A stretch of 29,058 nucleotides of DNA, taken from Parvularia atlantis (taxonomy: Eukaryota > Opisthokonta > Rotosphaerida). The translations under genes and the position numbers were made by a program. The notes beneath the pieces are model-generated. The model ran no database searches and had not been told where the DNA came from. It saw nothing but the letters and a program-made list of their open reading frames with translations. Shown one piece after another: positions 8,284 to 18,995 of the stretch (position 1 is the stretch's first letter; every line of letters starts with the position of its first letter). The stretch is taken from positions 1-29,058 of the forward strand of contig CALSCO010000886.1 of the NCBI GenBank assembly GCA_943704415.1, given 5' to 3'.

Positions 8284-11200
8284 ATGAGCTGTCCTCTGTG
8301 CGGCGCGCGGTTCGCCACCCTTGCGGCGCTCGAGGCGCACGCGGCCGTGTGCGGCGCGAGCGAGACGCGCGACTGCCCGCTGTGCGGCGACGCGTACGCC
8401 GACGACGAGATCGCGGCGCACGCGGCCGACTGTGACGGCACGCCGCGCGCGCCGGCGCCCGTGCCAATGCCAACCGCGGCCGCGCCCTCGGCGCTCAAGC
8501 GGCACCTCTCGCCGCCCACCGCCACCGCGCCGCAGCAGCCGGCGCCGCCCGGGACGGCGCCGTGCGAGCTGTGCGGCGTGCACGTCCCGGCCAAGCTGAG
8601 CACGACGCACTTCGAGGCGTGCTTCATCAGCGCGCAGATCGTCGCCACGGCCGAGGCCGGCCAGCGCCAGCGCCAGCTCGACGAGCAGCAGCGGCGGCAG
8701 GAGGCGGGCAAGGTCGCGGCGGTCGCGGCCTTCGCCGTCTGCGGCGAGTGCGGCGTCCACCACGCCACGGCGACCGAGGCCGATGCGCGCCTGTCGCTGG
8801 ACGGGTGCGTGCATGCTGCCCCCAATCGTCGTTCGCACCGCTCACTACACGTACGTGCGCGCGCGCACAGCTGCGGCCACGTCGTGTGGCGCGGATGCGC
8901 GCAGGCCGCTGCCGTCGCCGCGCTCGAGGCGGCCGCCAGCCCGCGAGGCGTTGACCCGGCCGTCTTCGTCTGCATCAGCTGCGCGCAGCCGCTCATGCTC
9001 AACGATTTGCGTGTCGTCCTGCCGCCGCCGGCCTATGCGCGCATGCTCGCCGCCCAGGTGACCGGGGCGCTCGTCACGGACGAGGACGACCGCGCGCCCG
9101 GCGCCGTGTTTGTGCGCGGCCTGATGCAGCTGCTCACGAGCGAGGGCCTGCTCAAGAACGACGCGACGCGGACCGCCGCGGCTGCCGCTGCCGCGGTCGC
9201 TGCCGCCGCCTCGGGCCTCCCCGCGCCGTCGACGGCGTCGCGCCACCAGAAGTCGCCAGCGCGACAGGCGGCGGCCCGGGCGCCGGCACCGCCCAACGGC
9301 GCGGCGACGGTGCGGTCGCCGGCAGGGCGTGGCGCTGGCCGTGCCTGGGCGCGCGGCGTTGGCTACGGCGACGAAGCTGTCGGCAGGAGGCACGGGACGG
9401 GCAAGCGCCAGGTGGCGGCGGCGGCGGCGCGGCAGAGCACGGAGGATCAGCGACTGACGACGGTGCTGAGACAACTGGAGGCGCTGATGCGCCAGCTGCC
9501 GACGAGCGCGCAGCTCGCGCGCCTGCGCTTCGCCGACGTGGACGACATGGGCGGGTCGGACGAGTCGCTGTCGTCGGTGCGGCCGGAGCTCGCGACGACG
9601 GCGGTGCTTGTGACGGTGCAAGGTCTGCTGCTGGCGGCGATCGAGCCGCTCGACATGCTGTTCATGGGCCTGCTGCGCAACGACTCGCTCGCCGACATCG
9701 TCGCCCGCGCGGCGCTCTACCAGGCGCTGACGAAGCTCCTGCGCTGCCTCTCGGAGCACCTCTGGCTCGACGTCGTGCTCGACCGCGTGCACCCGCTGCG
9801 TGCGGCCTACGCCGCGCTCTTGTCGGGCAAGGCGGCCGGCGCGCTGTCGGCCGAGGCGAGCAGCAGCGAGGCTGTTGTGACCTACGTGGACCTGCTCGGG
9901 AATCTGAGCCGGCAGGCCGACGTCTACTCCCAAATGATCGTGCGCGACGTCGCCGCCGGCGACGACGACGAGACGGTCAACGCGACGGCCATGGCGATGG
10001 AGCTGCGCGAGGTCAGCGACATGGTGGCGCAGCTCGTCGCGCAGTCGCAGGCCTCGTACCCGTCCGACGCCCAGCCCGACCTGTCCAAGCGCCTGCGCCG
10101 CTCGCACACGAGCACCGATGGCGGCGGCGGCGCGATGGAGGCGGCGGCACCAGGCGTCGAGGGCGACGCGTCGCCGATGCTGATGGAGCAGTACGTGGCC
10201 AAGCTCAAGCCGCTGCAGTTTGCGATGGAGAAGCTCGACTTGACCTCGTACACCTACAAGAACAAGCTCGACGAGACCGCGCGCCACCTACCCTCGCGCG
10301 AGCGCACGCGCAAGCTGCAGGCCGACATCGGCGCGCTCGCCACGTCGCTCCCGCTCTCTTTCCACGACGGCGTGTTTGTGCGCGTGGACGAAGACCGCAA
10401 CGACGGTGCGCGGTCGCCGCGCTTTGCGCGCGGCTCGCTCACACCGTTGCCCAGCCATCCGCTTCATGATTATCGGCAACCACAACACGCCGTACGAGAA
10501 CGGCTGCTTCTGCTTCGACATGTTTGTGCCGATGGAGTACCCGCAGGTGTGTGGCCCGCGCACCGGCAGACGCGTGGCTGAGTTTGCGTTGCCGCGCGCA
10601 ACAGGTGCCGCCGTCGGTCACGTTCCGTACGACCGACCACGGCCGCGTGCGATTGTGCGCACCGTGAGCCGCGCACGCGCTTGTGCCGGCGACTGACTGC
10701 GCGCGTCGACGGCGCAGCAACCCGAATCTGTACCACGACGGCAAGGCGCGCGCCGCGTGCCTGCGTTTGGCTGCGTCGCGTGTCTGGAGCTGACGGCCGC
10801 GCGCGCGCGTGCAGGTCTGCCTGTCGCTGCTGGGGACGTGGACAGGGCCGGCCTGGGACCCGCGCTTGAGCACACTGCTGCAGGTGCGCCCGCACACGCC
10901 GCGACAGTCTGACCGCTGACATGCGCGCGTGCGCAAGGTCTTGGTGTCGATTCAGTCGCTCATCTTTGTCGACGACCCGTACTACAACGAGCCCGGGTAC
11001 GAGAGGAACGCCAACGAGGTGCGTCCTCGCTGCGTGTGACGCTCGGAGGCGCAGCCCTGATGCGCGCGATGGGTCCGGTAGACCCAGTCGGATCAATACA
11101 ACCACAAGATCTCGTACGAGACCATGCGCGTGGCCATCGTGCGCGCACGTGCACACGCTGCAGTGGGCAGTTCACACGGCGCCCGCAGGCCAACACGATC

Positions 11201-11581
11201 ACAGCGCCCGTCCTGACCGAGTTTGCGCCCGTCGTGAACCTGCACAGCCGCCTCAAGAAGGACATGATCGAGCAGCAGTTCCAGCGCTGGTGTACCAAGG
11301 CGCGCGGCGTCGTACACCCGCGGCTGCAGGTCGTGCGCGGTGGCGGGTGCGCACACACACTGGCGTGCATCGCCTGCGTGCTCATCTTTGCCGCCGCCGC
11401 CCGCAGCGAGGCTCCCGCGGCCGATGCGTGGGACGTCCTGCACCAGTCGCTCCAGAAGGCGCTCCTCGCGGCCGAGACCGGCAACGGCGTCCCGGGCGGC
11501 GCCGAGCAGGCGACACTGCTATACACAGGCAGCGACGACTTCGGCGACGAGTACGACGAGGACCAGGGCGAGGTAGCGTGA
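8284..11581 (+). CDS. Composite UBZ-like/RING-like/BIRC6-type E2 ubiquitin enzyme
   Basis: A 919-aa protein. Exons: 8284-8804, 8871-10405, 10455-10546, 10605-10654, 10718-10745, 10815-10883, 10938-11018, 11088-11138, 11189-11346, 11407-11581. Three short C2HC fingers resembling UBZ4 ubiquitin-binding fingers come first (C3/C6/H19/C23; C31/C34/H46/C50; C94/C97/H109/C113). Next is a RING-like cluster: C153-x2-C156, C175-G-H177, C183, C208-x2-C211. A low-complexity and helical middle leads to a C-terminal UBC fold of the BIRC6 class: [39 protein letters not shown] with catalytic C744, [17 protein letters not shown] and NEPGYE. It lacks the BIR domain of BIRC6. The fold implies E2 activity, and the RING-like part suggests an E2/E3 hybrid. 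Most introns fall in the UBC part; the one at 10746 has a GC donor. Confidence 0.87.
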
Positions 11582-11943
11582 AACCTGCCGATCGATTCTT
11601 CTGTTTTCCTTTGTTCGTTTCGCACTTTTCCGACGTCGCCGATGGCCGCCACCGACACGCAGGGCGCCGCGCCTGCCAGCACCGTGTACCTGACCCTCCA
11701 CCGCGCAAGCACGTGCTGTTTACAGAGTTCGTCACGCTAGCGTACTCAGCGCACGGGGCAACTTGGCTCCAACTGACACAACATCGTCGGCGACGTACCC
11801 GGGCCTTGGGCACATGGCATTCGACACTACGGCGACTCGGACGACTCGGACGACTAGACGCGCGCGCTGGTCGAGAAGTGACGTGCCTCTCTCTCTGTAC
11901 ACGCGTGTAGAGAGTCATGATTAGTGTGACGTGCCCAGGCGCG
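11582..11943. other. 362-base intergenic gap
   Basis: No convincing gene. A short ATG-initiated frame at 11642 (about 32 codons) ends in a stop with no family resemblance. Around 11829-11856 a 9-base unit is repeated three times (reads as GGACGACTC), producing an accidental acidic frame. The right end holds the palindrome listed separately and the start region of the PCID2 gene. A short T-rich stretch (11597-11630) follows the upstream stop and may belong to its 3' end. Confidence 0.5.
11893..11914. promoter_or_regulatory. Inverted repeat centred on ACGCGT upstream of PCID2
   Basis: A perfect 12-base palindrome, TACACGCGTGTA, is flanked by CTCT on the left and AGAG on the right, giving 22 bases with a single mismatched pair. 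It ends 29 bases before the proposed PCID2 start codon. The core ACGCGT is the MluI cell-cycle box bound by MBF-type factors in fungi; binding here is speculation. Confidence 0.55.
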
Positions 11944-13681
11944 ATGGCAACCTTCGTCGCGGTCTGCGCCTTCGGCCGTCTCGCCTCTGCAGCTCATCCG
12001 CGCTTGCACGCGCGCCAGGACGTGCGCGATGCGCTGCGCCGGCAGGACGGACCGCTGCTGACGACGCTGCTGAGCCTCAAGCACCGCGGCGAGACCGAGT
12101 GCAGGGCGATCGCGCAGCTCGCGGATGTGCGTGGCCAAGCGATGTCGCGTCCCGTGCGCTGCCCACACGCGCGCGCGCGCGACCACAGGCCGCCGTCGCA
12201 CAGGAGACGCGCTCGCTGCCCGCGCCCTTTGGCGACATCGTCCCGCCGCACGTGCGATGCACGCGCCAGCTGTGGGCCGAGGACGACCTCGGCGGCGCGT
12301 TCGACCTGCAGCTGCAGCTGGTCACGTACGCGCACATCGCCCCGTGCAGCGTGCACCGTGCACCGCTGGCCGTCTGAGTTTGGTGCGCAGCGTCATGCGC
12401 CGCTACCTCATGGACGAGAAGGAGCGGTGGTGCATCGGCGTGTTCCGCCAGGCGTGCACGGACCTGTGGCAGCTCGCGCGGCTCGTGCGTGCCGCAGAAC
12501 TCGCGAACGGGCCGACCTCACCGTACCGCGCGGGGCAGATCGAGGCGCGTGGCGAGCCGTCGCGCATGCACACGACGCTGCAGGCCTTCCGCGACTGCTT
12601 CGGCAAGGCGCTCAACGACCGCGCGCCCGACGCCGAGCACGCCGTGCAGAAGTTTGCGCTGCACGTGGCCAACCTCACCTGCAAGTGCTACTTCCGGGTG
12701 TGTGCGGCCGCGCGTGTGTGTCGCGCCCCGCTGAGGCGCGTCGCAGCTGCACAACATTGAGCCGTGCATGAAGGTCGTCGAGCTGCTGAGCGGCACGCTG
12801 GAGCGCATCACCTACACCAAAGCCGCGCGCGTCACGTTCCACTACTACCGCGGGCGCACGCTGCTCTTCCGCGGCGACATGCGCGGGGTGTGTGTGTGCC
12901 GTGCACGCTGCACGATCGAGGGCTCACGCGCGACCAGGCCGAGTCCGCACTGGCCGACGCGTTCCGCCGCTGCCACCGCGCGAGCTTGCCCAACAAACGG
13001 TGCGTGGGCGTGCGAGGCTGAGCGCGCATGACGCGTGGTCTAGGCGCATCCTGCTGTATCTCGCCGTGGTTCGCATGCTCCGCGGCGTGCTGCCCCGGCC
13101 GGCCACGCTCGAGCAGTTTGGCCTGAGCGAGCTGCTGGCGGATGTCGTGCGCGCGACGCGGTCCGGCAACATCGCGCTGGTGCCGTGCCTGTGCGCACAA
13201 CTGCTACAGGGAGGCTCACGTCTGCACGCACCAGTTTGACAGCACGCTCGCGCGCCTCGAGGAGCCCTTCATCCAGCTTGGCGTGTACCTGCCGATGCAG
13301 GAGCGCCTGCGACCAGTGCTCTACCGCAACCTGCTGCGGCGCGTGTGCGTGCCGTGTTGTGCGCACGGCATGCGTGGCTCACACCGCGAGACGCTAGGTG
13401 GCGCGCAAGAGGCGACGTCACACGCGCCGACAGCAACCTGCACCAGCTGCCGCTGGGCGACTTCCAGCGCGCGCTGCGCCTGCTGGGCGTGCCGCTGAGC
13501 CCGGACGAGGTCGAGAGCGTGGTCGTGAACCTGATCTACCAGGTGCGCCGGCGCTCGCGCGTGGCCGCGTCCGTGCTCACCGCGCCGGCAGTCGATGGTG
13601 CACGCTTACATCCACCACGAGCGGCAGGTCGTCGTGCTGAGCAAGAAGACACCGTTCCCGCCGCTGGCGATGTCGCAGTGA
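11944..13681 (+). CDS. PCID2: PCI-domain protein PCID2/Thp1 (TREX-2 complex)
   Basis: A 419-aa homologue of PCID2 (yeast Thp1, fly PCID2), the PCI-domain subunit that pairs with the Sac3/GANP scaffold and DSS1 in TREX-2 for mRNA export at nuclear pores. Exons: 11944-12126, 12204-12325, 12391-12697, 12747-12887, 12938-12999, 13044-13179, 13235-13344, 13434-13542, 13592-13681. Family signatures in order: LLTTLLSLKHRG, VPPHVRC, LTCKCYFR, TFHYYRGRTLLFRGD, FRRCHRASLPNKRRILLYL, LYRNLLRRV, LHQLPLGDFQRAL, VVNLIYQSMVHAYI and the ending LSKKTPFPPLAMSQ. Human PCID2 is 399 aa. The N-terminal 15 or so residues are uncertain; 11917 is another in-frame ATG. The intron 13345-13433 is the longest and weakest of this gene, because the exon junction drops about four residues relative to human. 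It ends 22 bases before the next start codon. Confidence 0.9.
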
Positions 13682-13703
13682 TCAGCACTTTTCTAGCGAT
13701 TCG

Positions 13704-14606
13704 ATGGCAGAGGGCGAGCTGAACCCGTCCAAGCTCGGCACGCTCGAGTAGTGCGCCGCTGCGCCGTTGCGCGCGTGTGCCGAGGCGCACGCTCAGCCGG
13801 CGGGCGCGCACAGCTGGGAGCAGCACTACGAGCGCGACCTGCGCAACTTTGCCGACCAGGGCGACCCGGGCGATGCGTGGTGCGTTCGGTGCATCGGCCG
13901 TCGGCGGCGGCGCCTCGGGGCACCCACACCGGCGCACGCACGCGCAGGTTCGGCGAGCAGGCCGTGGCCAAGATGGCGCGCTGGGTCGACGAGCACTTTG
14001 CCGCGCGCAAGGCCGACGCGCTCGTGCTCGACGTCGGCTGCGGCAATGGGCACCTGCTCTTCGACCTGGCGCGTGCCATCTGAGCGCGATCGTGCCCGGC
14101 GCTGACTCGCCGCACCGCAGAGCGAGCGCGGCTTTGAGCGCCTCGTCGGCGTCGACTACTCGCCCAAGGCGATCGAGCTGTGCCGCGCCTGGGCAGAGGC
14201 GCAGGCCGAGGCGCACCCGGAGGCACAGGCCGTGCAGTTCGCCGTGGCCGACTTGCTGGGCGAGGCGTTCGGGGCTGAGTACGCCGGGCGGGTCGACCTC
14301 GTGCTGGACAAGGGCACGTACGACGCCATCTCGCTCGCGCCGGGCGGCGGGCGGCAGCAGTTTGTGGACGTCGTGTGGCACGTGCTCGCGCCCGACGGCG
14401 TTCTGCTGATCACGTCGTGCAACTGGACCGAGGACGAGCTGATCGCGGCGTTCGCGAACGGTACGGCAATGCGAGCACGCACACGGCGCTCACAGGGCCC
14501 GACAGGCTTCGCGCTGCAGGCGCGCATCAAGCACGCCTCGTTCACGTTCGGTGGCCGCCAGGGCCAGAGCATCAGCACGTGCGCGTTCCAGCGTGTGCCG
14601 CGCTAG
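13704..14606 (+). CDS. EEF1AKMT2: eEF1A lysine methyltransferase 2 (METTL10)
   Basis: A 224-aa class I SAM-dependent methyltransferase matching EEF1AKMT2/METTL10 (yeast Efm4), which methylates a lysine of translation elongation factor eEF1A. Exons: 13704-13750, 13814-13879, 13948-14068, 14121-14460, 14506-14606. Signatures: YWEQHYERDLRNF, GDPGDAWFGE, SAM motif I VLDVGCGNG (64-72), LVGVDYSPKAIELC, LDKGTYDAISL, ITSCNWTEDEL and SFTFGGRQGQS, all in family order. Length agrees with the family. The third intron (14069-14120) has a GC donor after GACCTG; the only nearby GT would put a TGA in frame. The start codon is 22 bases after the PCID2 stop, so either a very short spacer hosts both 3' processing and a promoter, or the two are co-transcribed. 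The stop is TAG. Confidence 0.93.
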
Positions 14607-14668
14607 CCTGAGTGCGGGCGTCTAAGTACAGTCTTTACACGTGTGAAGCACGGAGGCGCAGCGCCGTC

Positions 14669-16464
14669 TCACGGCGTGCTGAAGGTGTGCAGGCGCACGG
14701 TCTTGTCGAACGAGCACGAGATGACGCGCAGGCTGTCGAAAACGGCGAAGGTAACCTGCGATCGCCGTGAGCGACAGCGCCACGGCGGGCGCGCGCGCAC
14801 CGTGTTGGTGTGCGTACTGATCTCGCTCAGGCGCGAGACCGTCTTGTAGTCCCACAAGGCGATCGTGCGGTCCTGCAACGCCGTCTCGCGTGAGCAGCGC
14901 GCGACTGGGCACGGCGAAGGTTGCCTCACCTTGGACGTGGACACGACGCGCGTCGTGCTCAGCCACGTCGAGGCGGGATGTGCGGGCGGCGGCGCGCCGT
15001 AGTGCGTCTCCAGGCGGACGCAGTACACGCTGTCCCTATGCTGGCCCAGCAGCATCAGGCGGTGCGTCGCGAGGCTGGTCGAGTACGGGCCCATGAGCTT
15101 GAGCACGACGAAAACGTTGCCGTCGGTGTCGCCCACGACGATGATGTCGTCGTTGGCACACACCGCACGCACAGGCGCCCTGCGGGGGGCGGGCGGGCGT
15201 CAGCTGGCCCGCGTGCGGACCACGCAGCACCGCGACGCACATCGTCTCGATCGTCTCAACGAGGTCGCCGTTGGTCGACCAAATCTGCGCCAGTACCGGT
15301 GTCAGTCACAGTTCGCTCGCATGTGACGCAGCGTACCCGCACAGTGCCATCCAGCGAACCCGAGACGACGTGCGGCCGCTGGTATGCGACCGACAGGACG
15401 TAGTCCTTGTGCCCATGCAAGACCGCGTGCACCTCGCCTTTGATGAACCACGGGGCGTGCTCCCGTCCGTCCGCGCTCCCGACGTCCACGTCCATACCCT
15501 CGCCGGCCGCCGCCTGTGCCAGCCGCCAGAGCACGACCGTGCCATCGCACGACGACGACGCGAGCAGGTCGTCGCCGATGAGAGCGAGGCTGCACACCTG
15601 CGGCACGCGCCGGGTGAGCTGGCTGACAGGCGCGGTGCGGCGCGGTGCGTGCCTCGGCCCGGTGGCCGCGCCACTGCGTCACCAGCCGCGCGCTCTCGAC
15701 CGACCACACGCCCACTGTCCCGTCCGACGAGCCCGAGAACACGAACGGCCCCGCGAGCACGCAGCACGTGACGCCCTGCGCGGCGGCATCTCAGCTGCCG
15801 GACACGCACGCCAGCCATGCACCGTGCCTTTGTGTGCCCGCTCAAGGTCGCGTGCAGCGTGAGCCGCGCGCGCGCCCGGTCGAAGCGCCAGAGGATGAGC
15901 GTGCCGTCGTACGAGGCGCTGACGACGTGGCGCAGGTCGCAGTCGACGCAGAAGACGGAGCGGGTGTGGTGCATGAGCACCTGCTCGGAGCAGCGGCTGT
16001 GGCGCCAGTTGAGCGCGATGCCGCGGCAGAGCTGGTACGGGCTTGTCCGGCGGCGGCGCGCGACGACCGCGCGGGCCTCGACGTCGCCCGCGACCACGTC
16101 CTCGTCCAGCACGAGCCCGGCGTGCACGTATCGCCCGAGCAACGCGTGCCAGCGCGGCATCTGCTCAACCAGGTCGCGCCACACGCGCGAAACGCCGTGC
16201 GCCGCCGCCACGCTCGCGCTGTCGAGCATCTCGAGGATGTGCAGCGCGATCTCGCTCGGCAGCCGCGCCATAAAGTCGCGGTGCAGCAGCTCGTCTGGGC
16301 GCACGTGCACGCGCCCAAATGAGCGATCGGCGCATCTGGCACGCGCGGGGCGACGCACTGCACCGCCGCGCGACGTGCACCAGCAGCGCCGGCGGCAGGC
16401 GCGTCAGGAGCGCGTCAAGCTCGTCGAACCGTATCGCCGGCACGACCAGTGCGGCGCCATCCAT
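14669..16464 (-). CDS. F-box/WD40 protein, CDC4/FBXW7-like SCF substrate receptor
   Basis: A 469-aa substrate-recognition subunit of an SCF ubiquitin ligase. Exons on the minus strand: 16464-16359, 16294-15828, 15775-15653, 15597-15337, 15284-15241, 15179-14930, 14872-14801, 14755-14669. Residues 1-40 resemble the dimerisation helix that precedes the F-box in FBXW7 (FDELDALLTRLPPALLVHVA). The F-box follows (HRDFMARLPSEIALHILEML, VSRVWRDLVEQMPRW). A typical linker (ALNWRHSRC) precedes seven WD repeats, for example HVVSASYDGTLILWRF, FVFSGSSDGTVGVWSVE, HVVSGSLDGTVRIWSTNG and RVISCSFDKTVRLHTF. Two introns (15652-15598, 15827-15776) have GC donors and both fall exactly at WD-repeat borders. FBXW7 has eight repeats and beta-TrCP seven, so the exact orthologue is unsettled and the target unknown. 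The start codon is 40 bases from that of the divergent hexosaminidase gene. Confidence 0.88.
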
Positions 16465-16504
16465 CGTGGCCGCGGTCAGTGACACATCGAGCTTCGAGTG
16501 CGTG
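16465..16504. promoter_or_regulatory. 40-base divergent promoter (F-box/WD40 / hexosaminidase)
   Basis: Only 40 bases separate the two divergent start codons. The interval contains GTGACACAT at 16479-16487. Core promoter elements and 5' leaders for both genes must fit here or extend into each other's first exon. Confidence 0.6.
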
Positions 16505-18946
16505 ATGCGCAGTCTGATCGTCGCGGTCGCGGCGCTCGCGCTGGCCGTCGCGGCGGTCGCGCAGGGGCCCGAGAGCCTCAAGCGCACGCTGTGGCCGCTG
16601 CCGGCATCGCTTGTGACGTCGGACGACCGTACGCTCATCTTCGACCGGTGCGCGCGATGATGCACGGCGATCGCAGAGCTCACGCGCGCGACGTGCAGCA
16701 ATCTGCTCAAGTTTGTCACGACCGGCGCGGCGTCGGACGTGCTCGACGCGGCATACGAGCGCTACTTTGCCTTGCTCTTTGCGGCAGAGCAGCTCGATGC
16801 GGCGCCGTGGACGCGCAAGGACGCCGCGACACTGCTCGAGATCCAGGTCAACGTCGCGAGCGCCGACGCGACGCTGCGCAGCGGCGTGGACGAGTCGTAC
16901 GTGCTCGCGATCAACGACGGGCCCGTCACGACGATCGACGCGCCGACCGTGTGGGGCGCGCTGCACGCGCTCGAAACGCTCTCGCAGCTCGTCAAGGGCA
17001 TCTCGGACGACGAGGCGTACATCTACGGTGAGCCCGCGCGCCGCCGCCGATGCTTGTCCGCCGTGCCAATGCCGCGCGCAGGCGTTCCCGTGCGCGTGGT
17101 TGACGCGCCGCGCTTTCCGCACCGCGGCCTGCTCGTCGACACTGCGCGCAACTTCCTCGGCAAGGAGGCGCTCATGCACGCGATCGACGGCCTGGCCTAC
17201 TCCAAGATGAACGTGCTGCACTGGCACATGTGCGACGCCGCCGCCGTGCGCGTGCGGCGCATCCTCATGCCCGTGCGCGTCGCAGGACCGACTCACAGTC
17301 GTTCCCGTACGAGGTGCCCGCATTCGAGCGGCTGTCCTTTGGCGCGTACAGGTGCGCTGGCGTCGCACGGCGGGCGCAGAGGCGCTCCCAACGTAGAGGC
17401 GCACACAGCAACCAGGAAAAGTACCGCCAAGCCGATGTTGCCGAGATCGTCCAGTACGGCTACCTGCGCGGCGTGCGCGTCATGCCCGAGTTTGACTCGC
17501 CAGGTACGCGTGCACACGGAGCCACCACCCGCTTGCCGCTGACACCGCGCTCGCCGCCAGGCCACGCCAACGCGGGCTACAGCCAGTACCCGAACGTGAC
17601 CGTGTGCCCCAACTTCACCCCGTACACGCTCTACTGTCTGCAGCCGCCGTGCGGTCAGGCATGCGCTGCTCCGTCTTGCGATTCACGCCACATGCTGACC
17701 ATGCCGCGCGCGTGCAGCTTAACCCGAGCAACGAGCTCACGTACAGCATCCTCGACGGTGTTCTGACGCAGGCTGCGGCCGACTTCTCCGACGACTTTGT
17801 GCACCTCGGGTGCGCCGCGCGCTCGCACCGGTTTGCGCGGCCTGGCCGACACGCGCGTGCGCGCAGGTTCGACGAGGTCAACGAGCGCTGCTTCCTGTCG
17901 GACGCGGGCCTGGTCGCGTGGATGGCCGCGCGCGGCATCGAAGTGCGCCCGACAGACGGCGCACGCATCGCCACGCTGACCGCGGGCGCCGCCGCCAGAC
18001 GATCGAGGAGCTGCTACAGTACCACGCGGACCGCCTTTTGGACATCACGCAGCGCCTCGGCCGCACGCCCGTCTTCTGGCAGGCGTGCCCGGCCCACCGC
18101 ACGCTCGCCGCGCGACACTGACGCTGTGCCGTCCGCTGCAGGAGGCGTTTGACGACGGCCTCGACCTGCCAAGCAATAGGTGCGCGTTTTACAGCGCGCT
18201 CGCGTGCGCAAGATGCTGACACGACCGCGTCCGCAGCGTGCTGCAGGTCTGGAACCGGCCCGAGTCGCTCACGGCGATCCTGCAGGCGGGCTACCGCGCG
18301 CTGCTGTCCAACTACGAGGCGTGGTACCTCGACTGCGGGCATGGCAGCTGGCTGACGGGCGGCGACGCCGGGTGGTGCGAGTACAACGGTCCGCGCGGCT
18401 GCGCTTGCTGCGCCGTGCTGGCTGACGGCCGCGTGCCAGGCTGGCGCACCGTGTATCTAAACGAGCCCGTGCCGGACGAGATCGCAGACCAGCCGGACGT
18501 GGTCGCACGGCTGCTCGGCGGCGAGGTGCGTGCATGCGCGTGGATGGTGTAGCGTGCGCGGGGGGAGGGGGGCCGCTGATGCTGGCGCGGGCAGGTGTGC
18601 AGCTGGGGTGAGTCGGTCGACACGGTCTCGCTCGACAACCGCGTGTGGCCGCGTGCCGCCGCGGCGGGCGAGCGCCTGTGGTCACCCAAGGTCCGAGGCG
18701 CTCGCGGCCCCTGCGCGTGCAGGCTGACACGCGGCATGGCAGGACGTGCGCGACGTGGCCGACGCGATGGTGCGTCTCGAGCAGCACCGCAACCGCCTTG
18801 TGCGGCGCAGCATCGCGGCGGCGGCGCTGCGCCCGCGCTGGTGCGAGCTCAACCCGGTGCGTCCGCGTCTGTCTGTGCGGTCTCGCCTGACGCACTGCCA
18901 GGGCGGCTGCGAGGTGGACGAGGCTGCGGATGCGCGTCGGCCGTGA
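16505..18946 (+). CDS. GH20 beta-N-acetylhexosaminidase, secreted/lysosomal
   Basis: A 556-aa glycoside hydrolase family 20 enzyme that removes terminal beta-linked GlcNAc/GalNAc, most like lysosomal HEXA/HEXB. Exons: 16505-16647, 16699-17027, 17082-17229, 17286-17351, 17409-17503, 17561-17658, 17718-17809, 17867-17942, 17999-18082, 18142-18179, 18237-18397, 18440-18525, 18595-18690, 18743-18856, 18902-18946. A signal peptide ([20 protein letters not shown]) opens it. Conserved blocks: [58 protein letters not shown], the catalytic pair D326-E327 in HLGFDEVN (HLGGDEV in animals), [19 protein letters not shown] and [17 protein letters not shown]. Introns at 17659, 18083 and probably 18398 use GC donors. 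The last is in frame and could be retained, adding 14 residues. Confidence 0.93.
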
Positions 18947-18995
18947 CGTCCTTTGCTGCTGCTGCTGCACACGCAATGTTCTCCTTGCCGTCTGT

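Noticed and set aside
8845-10287. 480-codon minus-strand frame across the E2 gene
   Set aside because: Shadow of the large E2 exon; the plus strand shows domain motifs and the minus frame is Arg/Ala/His-rich without any.
11829-11876. Frame ending in an acidic DSDDSDD motif that looked like a protein C terminus
   Set aside because: An in-frame TGA lies just upstream and no AG acceptor follows it, so the exon cannot be joined. The motif comes from a 9-base tandem repeat.
13398-13433. Extra exon sequence of PCID2 upstream of LHQLPLGDF
   Set aside because: Acceptors at 13397 and 13409 keep the frame open but add 6-12 residues not seen in human PCID2; the CAG at 13433 fits better, though it leaves the segment slightly short.
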